DNA of 64,000 nucleotides from Pseudomonas resinovorans NBRC 106553 (GCF_000412695.1 NC_021499.1:6221864-6285863); one strand, 5' to 3'; shown: positions 35,477 to 45,587, counted from the first letter of the stretch. Notes: generated from the sequence alone by a model not told the origin. Numbers and translations: made by a program.

Positions 35477-35542
35477 TATGCCCGGCGCACAGCGCGGCCA
35501 TGGCCAGCGCCCACAACAACAACTACGCGTCGAGGAAAGATG

Positions 35543-36850
35543 ATGGATAACTCCAGCACCCTGGCTGCCTCTGCAGAACCCCGCACGACATCGCAACGCA
35601 TCAAATCGATTTTCAGCGGCTCGGTGGGCAACCTGGTCGAGTGGTACGACTGGTACGTCTACGCCGCCTTCTCGCTGTACTTCGCCAAGGCCTTCTTCCC
35701 CCAGGGCGACCTGACCGCCCAGCTCCTGAACACCGCCGCGATCTTCGCCGTGGGCTTCCTGATGCGCCCCATCGGCGGCTGGCTGATGGGCATCTATGCC
35801 GACCGCAAGGGCCGCAAGGCCGCCCTGCTGGCCTCGGTGCTGCTGATGTGCTTCGGCTCCCTGATCATCGCGCTGACGCCCAGCTACGAAACCATCGGCA
35901 TCGCCGCCCCCATCCTGCTGGTGGTCGCGCGCCTGCTGCAGGGCCTGTCGGTCGGCGGTGAGTACGGCACCTCGGCTACCTACCTGTCGGAGATGGCCAC
36001 CAAGGAACGCCGCGGATTCTTCTCCAGCTTCCAGTACGTGACCCTGATTTCCGGCCAGCTCATCGCCCTGGCGGTGCTGATCATCCTGCAACAGACGCTG
36101 ACCACCGAGCAGTTGGAAAGCTGGGGCTGGCGCGTGCCCTTCTTCATCGGCGCCCTGTGTGCGGTGGTGGCCATGTTCCTGCGTCGCGGCATGGAGGAAA
36201 CCGAGTCCTTCACCAAGAGGAAGGACAAGCCGAAGGAAAGCCTGATGCGCACCCTGATGCGCCATCCCAAGGAGCTGCTCACCGTGGTCGGCCTGACCAT
36301 GGGCGGTACCCTGGCCTTCTACACCTACACCACCTACATGCAGAAATACCTGGTCAACACCGTGGGCATGAGCAAGAACGACTCGACCATGATCTCGGCG
36401 GCCACGCTGTTCCTGTTCATGCTGCTGCAGCCCATCGTCGGCGCGCTGTCCGACAAGATCGGCCGTCGTCCGATCCTGATCGCCTTCGGTGTGCTGGGCA
36501 CGCTCTTCACTTATCCGATCCTCAGCACCCTGCACAGCATCGATACCTGGTGGGGCGCGTTCTTCCTGATCATGGCAGCGCTGATCATCGTCAGCGGCTA
36601 CACCTCGATCAACGCGGTGGTGAAGGCCGAGCTGTTCCCCACCGAGATCCGCGCCCTTGGCGTGGGCCTGCCCTATGCACTGACCGTGTCCATCTTCGGC
36701 GGCACCGCCGAGTACGTGGCCCTGTGGTTCAAGAGCATCGGCATGGAAAGCGGCTTCTACTGGTACGTCACCGCGTGCATCGCCTGCTCGCTGGTGGTGT
36801 ACGTGTTCATGAAGGACACCCGCACCCATTCGCGGATGAACCACGACTGA
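35543..36850 (+). CDS. kgtP: Alpha-ketoglutarate permease (MFS, KgtP/PcaT)
   Basis: A 435-residue MFS metabolite:H+ symporter with about 12 membrane segments. The family N-terminus SGSVGNLVEWYDWYVYAAFS and the loop motif GIYADRKGRKAALLAS are present. It imports alpha-ketoglutarate across the inner membrane. ATG ATG at 35540/35543 offers two starts; the second is better spaced from GAGGAAAG. Linkage to mifSR, a sigma-54 promoter and an enhancer candidate strongly supports MifR control. A terminator follows. Confidence 0.93.
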   Translation: MDNSSTLAASAEPRTTSQRIKSIFSGSVGNLVEWYDWYVYAAFSLYFAKAFFPQGDLTAQLLNTAAIFAVGFLMRPIGGWLMGIYADRKGRKAALLASVLLMCFGSLIIALTPSYETIGIAAPILLVVARLLQGLSVGGEYGTSATYLSEMATKERRGFFSSFQYVTLISGQLIALAVLIILQQTLTTEQLESWGWRVPFFIGALCAVVAMFLRRGMEETESFTKRKDKPKESLMRTLMRHPKELLTVVGLTMGGTLAFYTYTTYMQKYLVNTVGMSKNDSTMISAATLFLFMLLQPIVGALSDKIGRRPILIAFGVLGTLFTYPILSTLHSIDTWWGAFFLIMAALIIVSGYTSINAVVKAELFPTEIRALGVGLPYALTVSIFGGTAEYVALWFKSIGMESGFYWYVTACIACSLVVYVFMKDTRTHSRMNHD

Positions 36851-36872
36851 TCCCGGAACGGGATCGATAGCG

Positions 36873-36900
36873 AACGGGCCCTGCGGGGCCCGTTTTCGTT
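36873..36900 (+). terminator. Rho-independent terminator of kgtP
   Basis: The stem AACGGGCCC / GGGCCCGTT with a 4-nt loop is followed by TTTTCGTT. It begins 23 bp past the kgtP stop and also serves as the boundary with the convergent CDF gene. Confidence 0.88.
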
Positions 36901-36926
36901 GGCGGGCAGCACGGCTGGCCCGTCGC

Positions 36927-37832
36927 TCAGAGCCAGCGCCGGTCGCCCGTGAAGGCGATCGTCAGCCAGCGCTCCGGTCCGGCATCGCCCAAGGCTTTCC
37001 TGATTTCCTCGCGAATGGCATCGAGGGTCGCGATCCCGTCCAGCCGGAAGTCCGGCGGGACGATGATGATGATCTCGATGAACAGCGCGCGCCCCACCTT
37101 CGCCACGTAGCTGTTGTAACTGGCGAGCTGGTGGCGGGCGACGGTGGCCGTCATGACGTCCTGCACTTGCTGGCTCAGGTCGTCCGGCGACACCAGGAAT
37201 ACCTCCTTGATCGCCTGGAAGACGATCTTTCCGGGCACGACGAGCAGGCACAGGCTCAGCACCATCAGGGTGACCGAATCCACGTAGGGCGTGAGGTGTT
37301 CGAAACGGGTCCCGGTCATCAGCCAGGCAACGCCGAAGGCGATCAGCAGGGAAAACGCGATCAACGCCGACATCAGCCAACTGCGCGAATCCAGGTTGAG
37401 GAAGCCGGAGTTAAGCCGCCGGTTCACCCGGCGCAGGTACAGGAACATGCCGAAGGCGATGCAGCTAATCAGCACCGTGTAGACGATGGCCCAGTCCAGG
37501 TCGGGCTTGTGGCCGCCCGCCATGAACGTGGTCAGCGCGTTGAAGAAGGCATAGAGGCACAGCAGCATGGTGATGCTGCCGGAAAGCGCCAGCACCATGG
37601 GCTCGATATGCCAGTAGCCATACTGGAAACGCCGACTGCCCTCGGCCATCAGCAAGCGCACCACCAGCAGTGACAGCAGGGATGTGCTGGCATCGACGGC
37701 GCTGAAGAAACCATCGAAGATGATCGCGATGGACCCGGACCACAACCCGAAGAACACGCCCATCGAAGCGATGAACAGGGTCATGCCGATCGACCGCTTG
37801 AGTACCCGCTGCTCCATGTCCACCGGCTGCAT
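36927..37832 (-). CDS. Cation diffusion facilitator (CDF) family transporter
   Basis: A 301-residue cation-efflux protein with about six membrane segments. TM2 carries the metal-site motif FDGFFSAVDAS, and a second site is in TM5 (YVDSVTLMVLSLCLL). The cytoplasmic C-terminal domain ends IAFTGDRRWL. It probably exports a divalent cation such as Zn2+ or Fe2+; specificity is not certain. ATG 37832 follows GGAGGTG; a longer open frame adds basic residues unlike the family. The metal-homeostasis genes nearby fit a metal role. Confidence 0.87.
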   Translation of the reverse strand: MQPVDMEQRVLKRSIGMTLFIASMGVFFGLWSGSIAIIFDGFFSAVDASTSLLSLLVVRLLMAEGSRRFQYGYWHIEPMVLALSGSITMLLCLYAFFNALTTFMAGGHKPDLDWAIVYTVLISCIAFGMFLYLRRVNRRLNSGFLNLDSRSWLMSALIAFSLLIAFGVAWLMTGTRFEHLTPYVDSVTLMVLSLCLLVVPGKIVFQAIKEVFLVSPDDLSQQVQDVMTATVARHQLASYNSYVAKVGRALFIEIIIIVPPDFRLDGIATLDAIREEIRKALGDAGPERWLTIAFTGDRRWL

Positions 37833-37875
37833 CACCCGCCACCTCCGCCATCGACCTTTGAGGTGCAAGCGTAGG

Positions 37876-38850
37876 TCAGCTCCGCGGTTCAGTCCGGCAC
37901 GCCGCCATGCCCGCCTTCAACGCCGCCTCGTCCTGGGGGCCGGCGAAGATCAGTTCCAGACGTGAATCCTTGCGCCACTCGCTGGCCTGCCAGTGCAGCG
38001 GTGCGCCGTCCAGCGCATTGGCGGAAAGCCAGCCGGCGTTGGTCTGCAGCACCAGCTTGGCGCGGCGCCAGGGCAGGCCGGAAAGCCAGTTCTGCAGGCG
38101 CATCAGCTCGAATACCTGGCTCGGATGCCAACGCCAGCCGATGCTCCAGCCATCGGCTGCGGACTGGATCTGGCAGATGGGTTCGGCCGGATTCCTCCAC
38201 AGAACCGGAGGTTTATCCACACCTGTTGGTAACTCGTTGATACCAACAGCTTTTCCACGTTGTGCATGAATACCTGGAAGCAGCTCGATATCTAGCCTTC
38301 CCTGAGTCGTCCACAGCAGGGGTACGGGGGGTAGTTTTGCGGAAAGTTGTTCACAGATAGCAGAATTCAGGTTTTCGGACTTGTTTAGTAGCACCAGGCC
38401 AGCATCCAAAAGTGCCTCCCGCTGGCTGTCTGGCAGTAGCTGGCCCGTAGCCAGGGCCGCCGCGTCGAGCACCACGACGCTTGGCTGTAGCGCCAGAACG
38501 CCCTCCCAAGGGGGTTCGCGTAGCTGTCGCAGTAGCTCGACCGGGTGTCCGAGTCCGGAGGGTTCTATCAGTAGCCGGTCCGGCCGCGCCTTGCGCAGCA
38601 ATCGGCCAAGGCCCACCTGGAAGGGCGCGCCGTTGACGCAGCAGACGCAGCCGCCAGCAACTTCGGCGAGGCTGATGCAATCGTCACTGTTGGTCAGCAA
38701 GGCCGCGTCCAGGCCGATCTGGCCGAATTCGTTGATCAGCACGGCCCAGCGTTCATGGGCAGGGCGCTGCGCCTGCAGCTGGCGGATCAGGCTGGTCTTG
38801 CCGGCGCCCAAGGGCCCGGCGATGAGATGAGTCGGGATATGAGTAAGCAT
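37876..38850 (-). CDS. COG0523 (CobW/YjiA-type) GTPase, first copy
   Basis: A 324-residue G3E-family P-loop GTPase. Walker A is GPLGAGKTS, the metal-binding CxCC motif is GCVCCV (about residue 67), and the nucleotide motif NKSE follows at about 174. A CobW C-terminal domain ends it. Such proteins deliver zinc or other metals to client enzymes. A stretch around 38210-38400 is markedly poorer in G+C and contains a 9-bp inverted repeat, unlike the rest of the gene. ATG 38850 has no good ribosome site. Confidence 0.85.
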   Translation of the reverse strand: MLTHIPTHLIAGPLGAGKTSLIRQLQAQRPAHERWAVLINEFGQIGLDAALLTNSDDCISLAEVAGGCVCCVNGAPFQVGLGRLLRKARPDRLLIEPSGLGHPVELLRQLREPPWEGVLALQPSVVVLDAAALATGQLLPDSQREALLDAGLVLLNKSENLNSAICEQLSAKLPPVPLLWTTQGRLDIELLPGIHAQRGKAVGINELPTGVDKPPVLWRNPAEPICQIQSAADGWSIGWRWHPSQVFELMRLQNWLSGLPWRRAKLVLQTNAGWLSANALDGAPLHWQASEWRKDSRLELIFAGPQDEAALKAGMAACRTEPRS

Positions 38851-38929
38851 CGGGATATGGTGCTTGCTCACAGCCGGCTTAGAAAGCGTCGTGCTAGAGT
38901 CACCGCCTTCATTGCCTGGATGTCCTCCA

Positions 38930-39277
38930 ATGCGTGCCTGGTTGCTGCCCTTGCTGCTCGTGCTGTCCGTCGAAGTCCATGCCCAAGCCTGTGTTGTCCA
39001 CAGCCAGGGCGAGGGGCTGGACGTGAAGGTCTGCCAGGAGAACCGTAGCATCCCGTCGCAACTCTTCCGTGACGGCTTCTGCAAGCCGGAGATGAAGGGG
39101 CAGAAGGTCGAGGTGAGCTATGTGGATAACTGCCCCGGCGGTGCCTTCGGCGTCTGCCGCAACGCCCAGGTCAGCAACCAGCCCTACCGCCAGGATATCC
39201 ACTACTACGGCGTAGCCAGCGATTCCCGTTACCTCAAGCCCTTCTGCGAGGTGCAGAGCAAGGGCAAGTGGGAATAG
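38930..39277 (+). CDS. Small periplasmic protein of unknown function
   Basis: A 115-residue protein with a signal peptide (MRAWLLPLLLVLSVEVHA, then QACVVHSQG) and six cysteines in the mature part (for example DNCPGGAFGVCRN). That pattern suggests disulfide bonds and a periplasmic location. I do not recognise the family with confidence. It is divergent from the first COG0523 gene and convergent with the second, in a metal-related neighbourhood. Confidence 0.75.
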   Translation: MRAWLLPLLLVLSVEVHAQACVVHSQGEGLDVKVCQENRSIPSQLFRDGFCKPEMKGQKVEVSYVDNCPGGAFGVCRNAQVSNQPYRQDIHYYGVASDSRYLKPFCEVQSKGKWE

Positions 39278-39399
39278 CACAACGCCTGTCCCCGCTTTCC
39301 CTGCGCTCAGCCTTGCCGCTGCCTGTTGCGGCAGTCTGTGGATAAACCTGGCTGGACTTTCGCATGGTCCCGAATAGGTTATCCACAACCGATCCGCCA

Positions 39400-40599
<1,200 letters not shown>

Positions 40600-40648
40600 G
40601 GTGATGTCCTTCAGGCGTGGGTTACCGACGAGAGTTGCTTATCTTACT

Positions 40649-40663
40649 TGTTATAACATAACA
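40649..40663. promoter_or_regulatory. Zur box in the zigA-folE2 divergent promoter
   Basis: TGTTATAACATAACA is a TGTTAT-N3-ATAACA inverted repeat, the same layout as known Pseudomonas Zur boxes. It lies 50 bp from the zigA start and 29 bp from the folE2 start, so one Zur site could repress both when zinc is plentiful. Confidence 0.8.
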
Positions 40664-40691
40664 TTTGCTGTCGATTTCAAGAGCCCTGCCG

Positions 40692-41582
40692 ATGAACGCC
40701 CGTCACCTCCCGGATATCGCCGCACAAGACGCCGACCTCGACCTGCCCCTGGACTGGGTCGGTATGCACGGCATCGCCCAACCGCTATTGCTGGACGGCC
40801 AGCGCATTGCCGCCCGCGCCGATGCCGGCGTCAGCCTGGACGACAGCAGCGCCCGTGGAATCCATATGTCGCGGCTCTACCTGGCACTGCAGGCACTGGA
40901 AGGAGAAGAGCTGTCCATCCCGCTGTTGCGGCGTGTGCTGGCGAGCTTCCTCGAAAGCCACCAGGGCCTGTCCAGCAGCGCCAGCCTCAGGCTGCAGGGC
41001 GAAACCTTGCTACAACGACCGGCGCTGGTCAGCGCCCTCTCGGGTTGGAAGGCCTATCCCTTCGAAGTCCTTGCACACCAGGATCGATGGGGGTTTCACG
41101 TGGAACTATGGGTGCAACTGGCCTATTCCTCCACCTGTCCCTGCTCCGCGGCACTCGCCCGTCAGCTGGTCCAGCAAGCTTTCACCGAGGACTTCGCTGC
41201 CGAGATTCCACTGGAGCGCGAACAGATCCTTGCCTGGCTGGGCAGCGACCGGGGCATGCTCGCGACGCCCCACAGTCAGCGCAGTACTGCCAGCCTCCAG
41301 GCACGCCTGGGCGACGTTGACGGCATCCCCTTGGGCCGGTTGGTCGACCTGGCGGAACAGGCACTGGGCACCCCGGTGCAGACCGCGGTGAAACGGGCGG
41401 ACGAACAAGCCTTCGCCCTGGCCAATGGCCAGAACCTGATGTTCTGCGAGGATGCCGCGCGGCGCCTGGGCGCCGTCCTGCGGGAGCAGGAGTGGCTGGC
41501 GGGCTTCAGGCTCCGGGTCGTGCACGCGGAGAGCCTCCACGCACATGACGCCGTAGCCGAATACGCCTGGCGCTATCGGTAG
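40692..41582 (+). CDS. folE2: GTP cyclohydrolase IB (FolE2)
   Basis: A 296-residue type IB GTP cyclohydrolase, the zinc-independent route to 7,8-dihydroneopterin for folate. The active-site cysteine region YSSTCPCSAALARQL (about 144-158) is intact. Placement beside zigA with a shared Zur box fits the classic strategy of replacing zinc-dependent FolE in zinc limitation. The start is ATG 40692. The 3' end overlaps the convergent cfa gene by 10 bp, and a parS-like sequence lies inside the gene. Confidence 0.95.
   Translation: MNARHLPDIAAQDADLDLPLDWVGMHGIAQPLLLDGQRIAARADAGVSLDDSSARGIHMSRLYLALQALEGEELSIPLLRRVLASFLESHQGLSSSASLRLQGETLLQRPALVSALSGWKAYPFEVLAHQDRWGFHVELWVQLAYSSTCPCSAALARQLVQQAFTEDFAAEIPLEREQILAWLGSDRGMLATPHSQRSTASLQARLGDVDGIPLGRLVDLAEQALGTPVQTAVKRADEQAFALANGQNLMFCEDAARRLGAVLREQEWLAGFRLRVVHAESLHAHDAVAEYAWRYR
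41092..41107. promoter_or_regulatory. parS-like ParB-binding site inside folE2
   Basis: GGTTTCACGTGGAACT contains the 14-bp core GTTTCACGTGGAAC, which matches the ParB site of pseudomonads (mixed GTTYCACGTGRAAC). It sits in the codons for GFHVEL, about 14 kb from parB. No other sequence of this quality was noticed in the window. Confidence 0.6.
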
Positions 41583-42757
41583 AGGTCTGCCCGGCTCCAG
41601 GGCACCTCGTGGGAGCCATCGTCATGGGGCTTGCTGGCGAGTATCTGGTGCAGGTTGATCCAGCCCTTCTGGAAGGCATGGGAACAACCGGCCAGGTACA
41701 GCCGCCAGATGCGCAGGGCCTGTTCCGGCACCAGCTGGGCTGCCTTGGCCAGATTGGCCTCCAGGTTGCTGCTCCAGAACTCGAGGGTGCGTGCGTAATG
41801 CAGGCGCAGGCTCTCCACGTCCACCACCTCCATGCCGGCCAGGCTCAGCTCGGTGACCATGGTGGCCAGGTGCGGTAGCTCGCCATGGGGGAAGACGTAG
41901 CGATCGATGAAGTCACCGGCACCGCGTCCCACCGGACGGCCGTCGGGATGCCGGGCGGTGATGCCGTGGTTCATCACCAGCCCACCGGCGCGCACCGCGC
42001 CGAACAGGCGCTGGCAATAGGTCGGCATATTGGCGTGGCCCACGTGCTCGAACATGCCGACGCTGACCACCTTGTCGAAGCGACCGTCCTGGGGCAGGTC
42101 ACGGTAATCCAGGAGCTTCAGCTCCACCTGCCCCTCCAGGCCCTCGGCACGGACCCGCTCCTTGCCCAGGGCGAGCTGTTCCTGGCTCAAGGTGATGCCG
42201 AACACCCGTACGCCGTATTCACGAGCAGCGAAGCGCGCCAGGCCGCCCCAGCCGCACCCCACATCCAGCAGATACTCACCGGCCTTCAGTCGCAGCTTGC
42301 GACAGAGATGGTGCAGCTTGGCTTGCTGGGCGCTATCCAGGTCTTCGCTGCCGGTGGGGAAGTAGGCGCAGGAATAGACCATCTCCCGGTCGAGCCACAG
42401 CCGGTAGAAATCATTGGACAGGTCGTAGTGATAGGAAATGGCGGCAGCGTCGGTGGCCTTGTCACGGGAGCGGCGCTCGGGAGCCCCTTCGTCCTCCTCA
42501 CCCAGCACGGCCTCGCTGAGGGCGTCCCCCAGGCGGATCACCTCGAGGATCGGCCCATCCAGCTCCAGGCGCCCTTCCACATAGGCGGTTCCCAATGTGT
42601 CGAGGCTTGGCCGGCTGAGCAGGGAGACCACACTGGGGTCCTTCACCGTCATGGTGACGGTGGGGTTGGGCCCGAGATCGATTTCCTTGCCATCCCAGAG
42701 CTGCAGTCGCAGCGGCAGTTTCAGGTCGCGTAGCAGCGGTGGAAGTTGCGCAAACAT
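41573..42757 (-). CDS. cfa: Cyclopropane-fatty-acyl-phospholipid synthase
   Basis: A 394-residue SAM-dependent enzyme that cyclopropanates unsaturated phospholipid acyl chains at the membrane. The N-terminal lipid-binding domain is followed by the methyltransferase core. The SAM loop is LLDVGCGWGGLARFA (about 165-179), with SVGMFEHVGHANMPTY (about 228) and the family block ISYHYDLSNDFYRLWLD (about 107). ATG 42757 follows AAGGAGGAG. It may be a second CFA-type enzyme (PA5546-like). A 634-bp gap with little content follows upstream. Confidence 0.92.
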   Translation of the reverse strand: MFAQLPPLLRDLKLPLRLQLWDGKEIDLGPNPTVTMTVKDPSVVSLLSRPSLDTLGTAYVEGRLELDGPILEVIRLGDALSEAVLGEEDEGAPERRSRDKATDAAAISYHYDLSNDFYRLWLDREMVYSCAYFPTGSEDLDSAQQAKLHHLCRKLRLKAGEYLLDVGCGWGGLARFAAREYGVRVFGITLSQEQLALGKERVRAEGLEGQVELKLLDYRDLPQDGRFDKVVSVGMFEHVGHANMPTYCQRLFGAVRAGGLVMNHGITARHPDGRPVGRGAGDFIDRYVFPHGELPHLATMVTELSLAGMEVVDVESLRLHYARTLEFWSSNLEANLAKAAQLVPEQALRIWRLYLAGCSHAFQKGWINLHQILASKPHDDGSHEVPWSRADLYR

Positions 42758-42853
42758 GGGAACTCCTCCTTTACCAAGGACATTGGAAAGGTAGACCAAC
42801 CTGAACAGTTGTCAGGCTATCGATTCCATAGTTGTGCTCAATGCAGGGAGACA

Positions 42854-43174
42854 ATGCGCAAACATCCCCTGCTCAATTCATTCGACCCTTCATTGCGCGT
42901 AACCGCTCACAGGCTTTTCCGCCGCGCCTGGGCCAGCCCACTCAAACCACTGGCGTGGTTGCCTACAGACGTAATCGACTATTCACTCAAGTTGAGCATC
43001 CGGGTTCGCCTTGTCAGCCACTTCGGTAACTGCGAACTTGCCATCCCAATCGCTGCGGTGGAACTCAAGGCAACATCGATCATCCATCCAGCAACGGATT
43101 TCATCCTGTTCGAGAGTCCTGTAGCGACTCCGCCACTGACAAGGCCGTTCATCTTCCAAGCCTTGCTCCTGTAA
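42854..43174 (+). CDS. Doubtful 106-residue ORF in a 634-bp gap
   Basis: The gap 42758-43391 has one open frame (MRKHPLLNSFDPSLRVTAHR...). It has AGGGA 4 bp before its ATG and an excellent terminator 16 bp after its stop. Against it, G+C at third codon positions is only about 60 percent by eye, unlike neighbours, and no family is recognised. The transcript may instead be a non-coding RNA ending at the same terminator. Confidence 0.3.
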   Translation: MRKHPLLNSFDPSLRVTAHRLFRRAWASPLKPLAWLPTDVIDYSLKLSIRVRLVSHFGNCELAIPIAAVELKATSIIHPATDFILFESPVATPPLTRPFIFQALLL

Positions 43175-43189
43175 AAGAAGATGAACTTC

Positions 43190-43217
43190 AAGCGCCCCTC
43201 TAGGGGCGCTTTTTTTA
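43190..43217 (+). terminator. Strong intrinsic terminator after the doubtful ORF
   Basis: The perfect 10-bp stem AAGCGCCCCT / AGGGGCGCTT with a 2-nt loop is followed by seven T residues. It shows that something on the plus strand is transcribed across 42800-43190. Confidence 0.88.
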
Positions 43218-43391
43218 CTTCCCCCAAGAGCTGGAACAGCGCGCTGCAGGGCCGCAAGAAATCCTCACAATCTCGTAGGAACAATCTTACGTCCTCCTAC
43301 TACGCGCCTTGCATCCAAACTTTCCGTGGATTTCTAAGATGGCCTCGAAGTTTGAAAACACCACTTTGAGAAAACACACGAGGCAAATCTT

Positions 43392-43586
43392 ATGAAAGCA
43401 ACTCAACTGACTCTGGCAATCCTCATGGGCCTTGGCGCTTCCGTCGCACTGGCTGAAGGCGGCTCCGAGCGCTCCACCCAGATGGTCACGGAATTCCGCG
43501 AATCCCAGGCCCAGATCCATGAAAAGGAAATGGTCGCCGAACAAGACGAAACCAGCGACGTCCAGGCCGACAACAGCAAAGGCTGA
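43392..43586 (+). CDS. Small exported protein, PtrA N-terminal-domain-like
   Basis: A 64-residue protein with a signal peptide (MKATQLTLAILMGLGASVAL, then AEGGSERSTQ). The AEGG start of the mature part resembles the small Pseudomonas periplasmic family called co-regulatory protein PtrA N-terminal-domain proteins, whose role is unclear. The mature part is acidic (EKEMVAEQDETSDVQADNSKG split around residue 45). A terminator follows 67 bp downstream. The upstream region contains a TAGGA-N-TCCTA type inverted repeat. Confidence 0.7.
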   Translation: MKATQLTLAILMGLGASVALAEGGSERSTQMVTEFRESQAQIHEKEMVAEQDETSDVQADNSKG

Positions 43587-43652
43587 GGCGACACCCGCCG
43601 AGCCGACTCCCCAGGGGCCGCAAGGGTCCCGCCAGGCTTGGCCGCAGCATCC

Positions 43653-43680
43653 AAGGCGCCCCTCCCCGGGCGCCTTTTTC
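43653..43680 (+). terminator. Rho-independent terminator of the small exported protein gene
   Basis: The stem AAGGCGCCC / GGGCGCCTT with a 6-nt loop is followed by TTTTTC. It lies 67 bp past the stop codon. Confidence 0.85.
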
Positions 43681-43691
43681 ATGGGCGCTGA

Positions 43692-43721
43692 AAACGAAAA
43701 AGGCGCCCGCAGGCGCCTTTT
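43692..43721 (-). terminator. Rho-independent terminator of glmS
   Basis: Read on the minus strand, the hairpin AAAAGGCGCC / GGCGCCTTTT with a 4-nt loop is followed by T-rich sequence. It begins 16 bp after the glmS stop. Confidence 0.85.
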
Positions 43722-43736
43722 CCGAACAGCTGGACC

Positions 43737-45572
43737 TTATTCCACGGTCACCGACTTGGCCAGGTTGCGCGGCTGGTCGACGTCGGTGCCCTTGAGCACC
43801 GCGACGTAGTAGGAAAGCAGCTGCAGCGGGATGGTGTAGAGGATCGGCGCCAGGGCATCGTCGATGTGCGGCATGTTCACCACATGGGTGCCTTCACCAT
43901 TGTCGATACCGGCATCGCGGTCGGCGAAGACGATCAGCTCGCCGCCACGGGCACGCACTTCCTGCAGGTTGGATTTGAGCTTCTCCACCAGCTCGTTGTT
44001 CGGCGCCACGGTAACCACCGGCATGTCACTGTCCACCAGGGCCAACGGACCGTGCTTGAGCTCGCCGGCCGGATAGGCTTCGGCGTGGATGTAGGAGATT
44101 TCCTTGAGCTTCAGCGAGCCTTCCATTGCCACCGGATACTGGGCACCACGGCCGAGGAACAGGGTGTGGTTCTTCTCGGCGAACAGCTCGGCGACCTTTT
44201 CCACCACCTTGTCCATGGCCAGGGCCTCGCCAAGACGGGTCGGCAGACGGCGCAGCTCGTCCACCAGGCCGGCCTCGACACCTGCCTGCAGGGTGCCACG
44301 TACCTGACCCAGGGACAGGGTCAGGAGCATCAGGCCCACCAGCTGGGTGGTGAAGGCCTTGGTGGAAGCCACGCCGATTTCCGGGCCGGCCTGGGTCAGC
44401 AGGGTCAGGTCGGATTCGCGCACCAGGGAGCTGGTGCCCACGTTGCAGATGGCCAGGCTGGTCAGGTAGCCCAGCTCCTTGGCGTTACGCAGGGCGGCCA
44501 GGGTGTCGGCGGTTTCGCCGGACTGGGAGATGGTGACGAACAGGGTGTCCGGCTGCACCACCACCTTGCGGTAGCGGAACTCGCTGGCCACTTCGATCTG
44601 GCAGGGGATGCCGGCCAGGCCTTCGAGCCAGTAACGGGCGACCATACCGGCGTGGTAGCTGGTGCCACAGGCGACGATCTGTACGTTGCGCACCTTGGCG
44701 AAGAGTTCGGCGGCACGGGGGCCGAAGGCATTGACCAGCACATGGTCGCTGCCCAGGCGGCCTTCCAGGGTGCGCTGCACGACCTTGGGCTGCTCATGGA
44801 TTTCCTTGAGCATGAAGTGGCGGTACTCGCCCTTGTCGGCGGCTTCGGCGCCTTCGTGGTACTGCACCTGCTCGCGCTGGACCGGGTGGCCTTGCTCATC
44901 CCAGATCGCCACGCTGTCGCGACGGATCTCGGCGATATCGCCTTCTTCCAGGTAGATGAAGCGGTCGGTGACCTGGCGCAGGGCCAACTGGTCGGAGGCG
45001 AGGAAGTTCTCGCCCAGGCCCAGGCCGATCACCAGGGGGCTGCCGCTGCGTGCGGCGAGCAGGCGGTCAGGCTGGCTGGCACTGATCACGGCCAGGCCGT
45101 AGGCGCCGTGCAGCTCGGGCACGGCGGCCTTGAGGGCGTCAGCCAGGTCGGTGACGGTCTTCAGCTTGTGGTGCAGCAGGTGGACGATGACTTCGGTGTC
45201 GGTGTCCGAGGTGAAGACGTAGCCCAGGCCCTTGAGCTGCTCGCGCAGGGCCTCGTAGTTCTCGATGATGCCGTTGTGCACCACGGCCAGCTGCTCGCCG
45301 GAGAAATGCGGGTGGGCATTGCGCTCGCTCGGCGCGCCGTGGGTGGCCCAGCGGGTGTGGGCGATGCCCAGGCGGCCAACCAGGGGCTGTTCAGCCAGGG
45401 CCTGCTCCAGTTCGGCGACCTTGCCGACGCGGCGGCGGCGCTCCAGCGTGCCCTCGTTGGTGAAGACGGCCACACCGGCGCTGTCATAGCCACGGTACTC
45501 GAGGCGCTTGAGGCCCTCGACCAGGATTGCGGTGATATTGCGCTCGGCGATGGCGCCAACGATGCCACACAT
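43737..45572 (-). CDS. glmS: Glutamine-fructose-6-phosphate aminotransferase (GlmS)
   Basis: A 611-residue enzyme making glucosamine-6-phosphate from fructose-6-phosphate and glutamine, the first step to UDP-GlcNAc. The N-terminal glutaminase has the catalytic cysteine ([11 protein letters not shown], after Met removal), and two SIS isomerase domains follow ([19 protein letters not shown]). It ends [11 protein letters not shown] as usual. The gene is 15 bp downstream of glmR and co-directional. No glmS ribozyme fits in that gap. The region past its stop is the common Tn7 attachment site in other bacteria, but no Tn7 is present. Confidence 0.97.
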   Translation of the reverse strand: MCGIVGAIAERNITAILVEGLKRLEYRGYDSAGVAVFTNEGTLERRRRVGKVAELEQALAEQPLVGRLGIAHTRWATHGAPSERNAHPHFSGEQLAVVHNGIIENYEALREQLKGLGYVFTSDTDTEVIVHLLHHKLKTVTDLADALKAAVPELHGAYGLAVISASQPDRLLAARSGSPLVIGLGLGENFLASDQLALRQVTDRFIYLEEGDIAEIRRDSVAIWDEQGHPVQREQVQYHEGAEAADKGEYRHFMLKEIHEQPKVVQRTLEGRLGSDHVLVNAFGPRAAELFAKVRNVQIVACGTSYHAGMVARYWLEGLAGIPCQIEVASEFRYRKVVVQPDTLFVTISQSGETADTLAALRNAKELGYLTSLAICNVGTSSLVRESDLTLLTQAGPEIGVASTKAFTTQLVGLMLLTLSLGQVRGTLQAGVEAGLVDELRRLPTRLGEALAMDKVVEKVAELFAEKNHTLFLGRGAQYPVAMEGSLKLKEISYIHAEAYPAGELKHGPLALVDSDMPVVTVAPNNELVEKLKSNLQEVRARGGELIVFADRDAGIDNGEGTHVVNMPHIDDALAPILYTIPLQLLSYYVAVLKGTDVDQPRNLAKSVTVE

Positions 45573-45587
45573 GGCTGTTCTCCTTTC

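Noticed and set aside
38251..38266. Second parS-like site TTTTCCACGTTGTGC in the COG0523 gene
   Set aside because: Only the left half resembles parS; the right half does not match.
43600..43740. Tn7-type insertion at the attTn7 position after glmS
   Set aside because: The region holds only two terminators and a small exported-protein gene; no transposon ends or tns genes are visible.
45573..45587. glmS ribozyme upstream of glmS
   Set aside because: Only 15 bp separate glmR and glmS, too little for the ribozyme, and Pseudomonas is not known to carry it.
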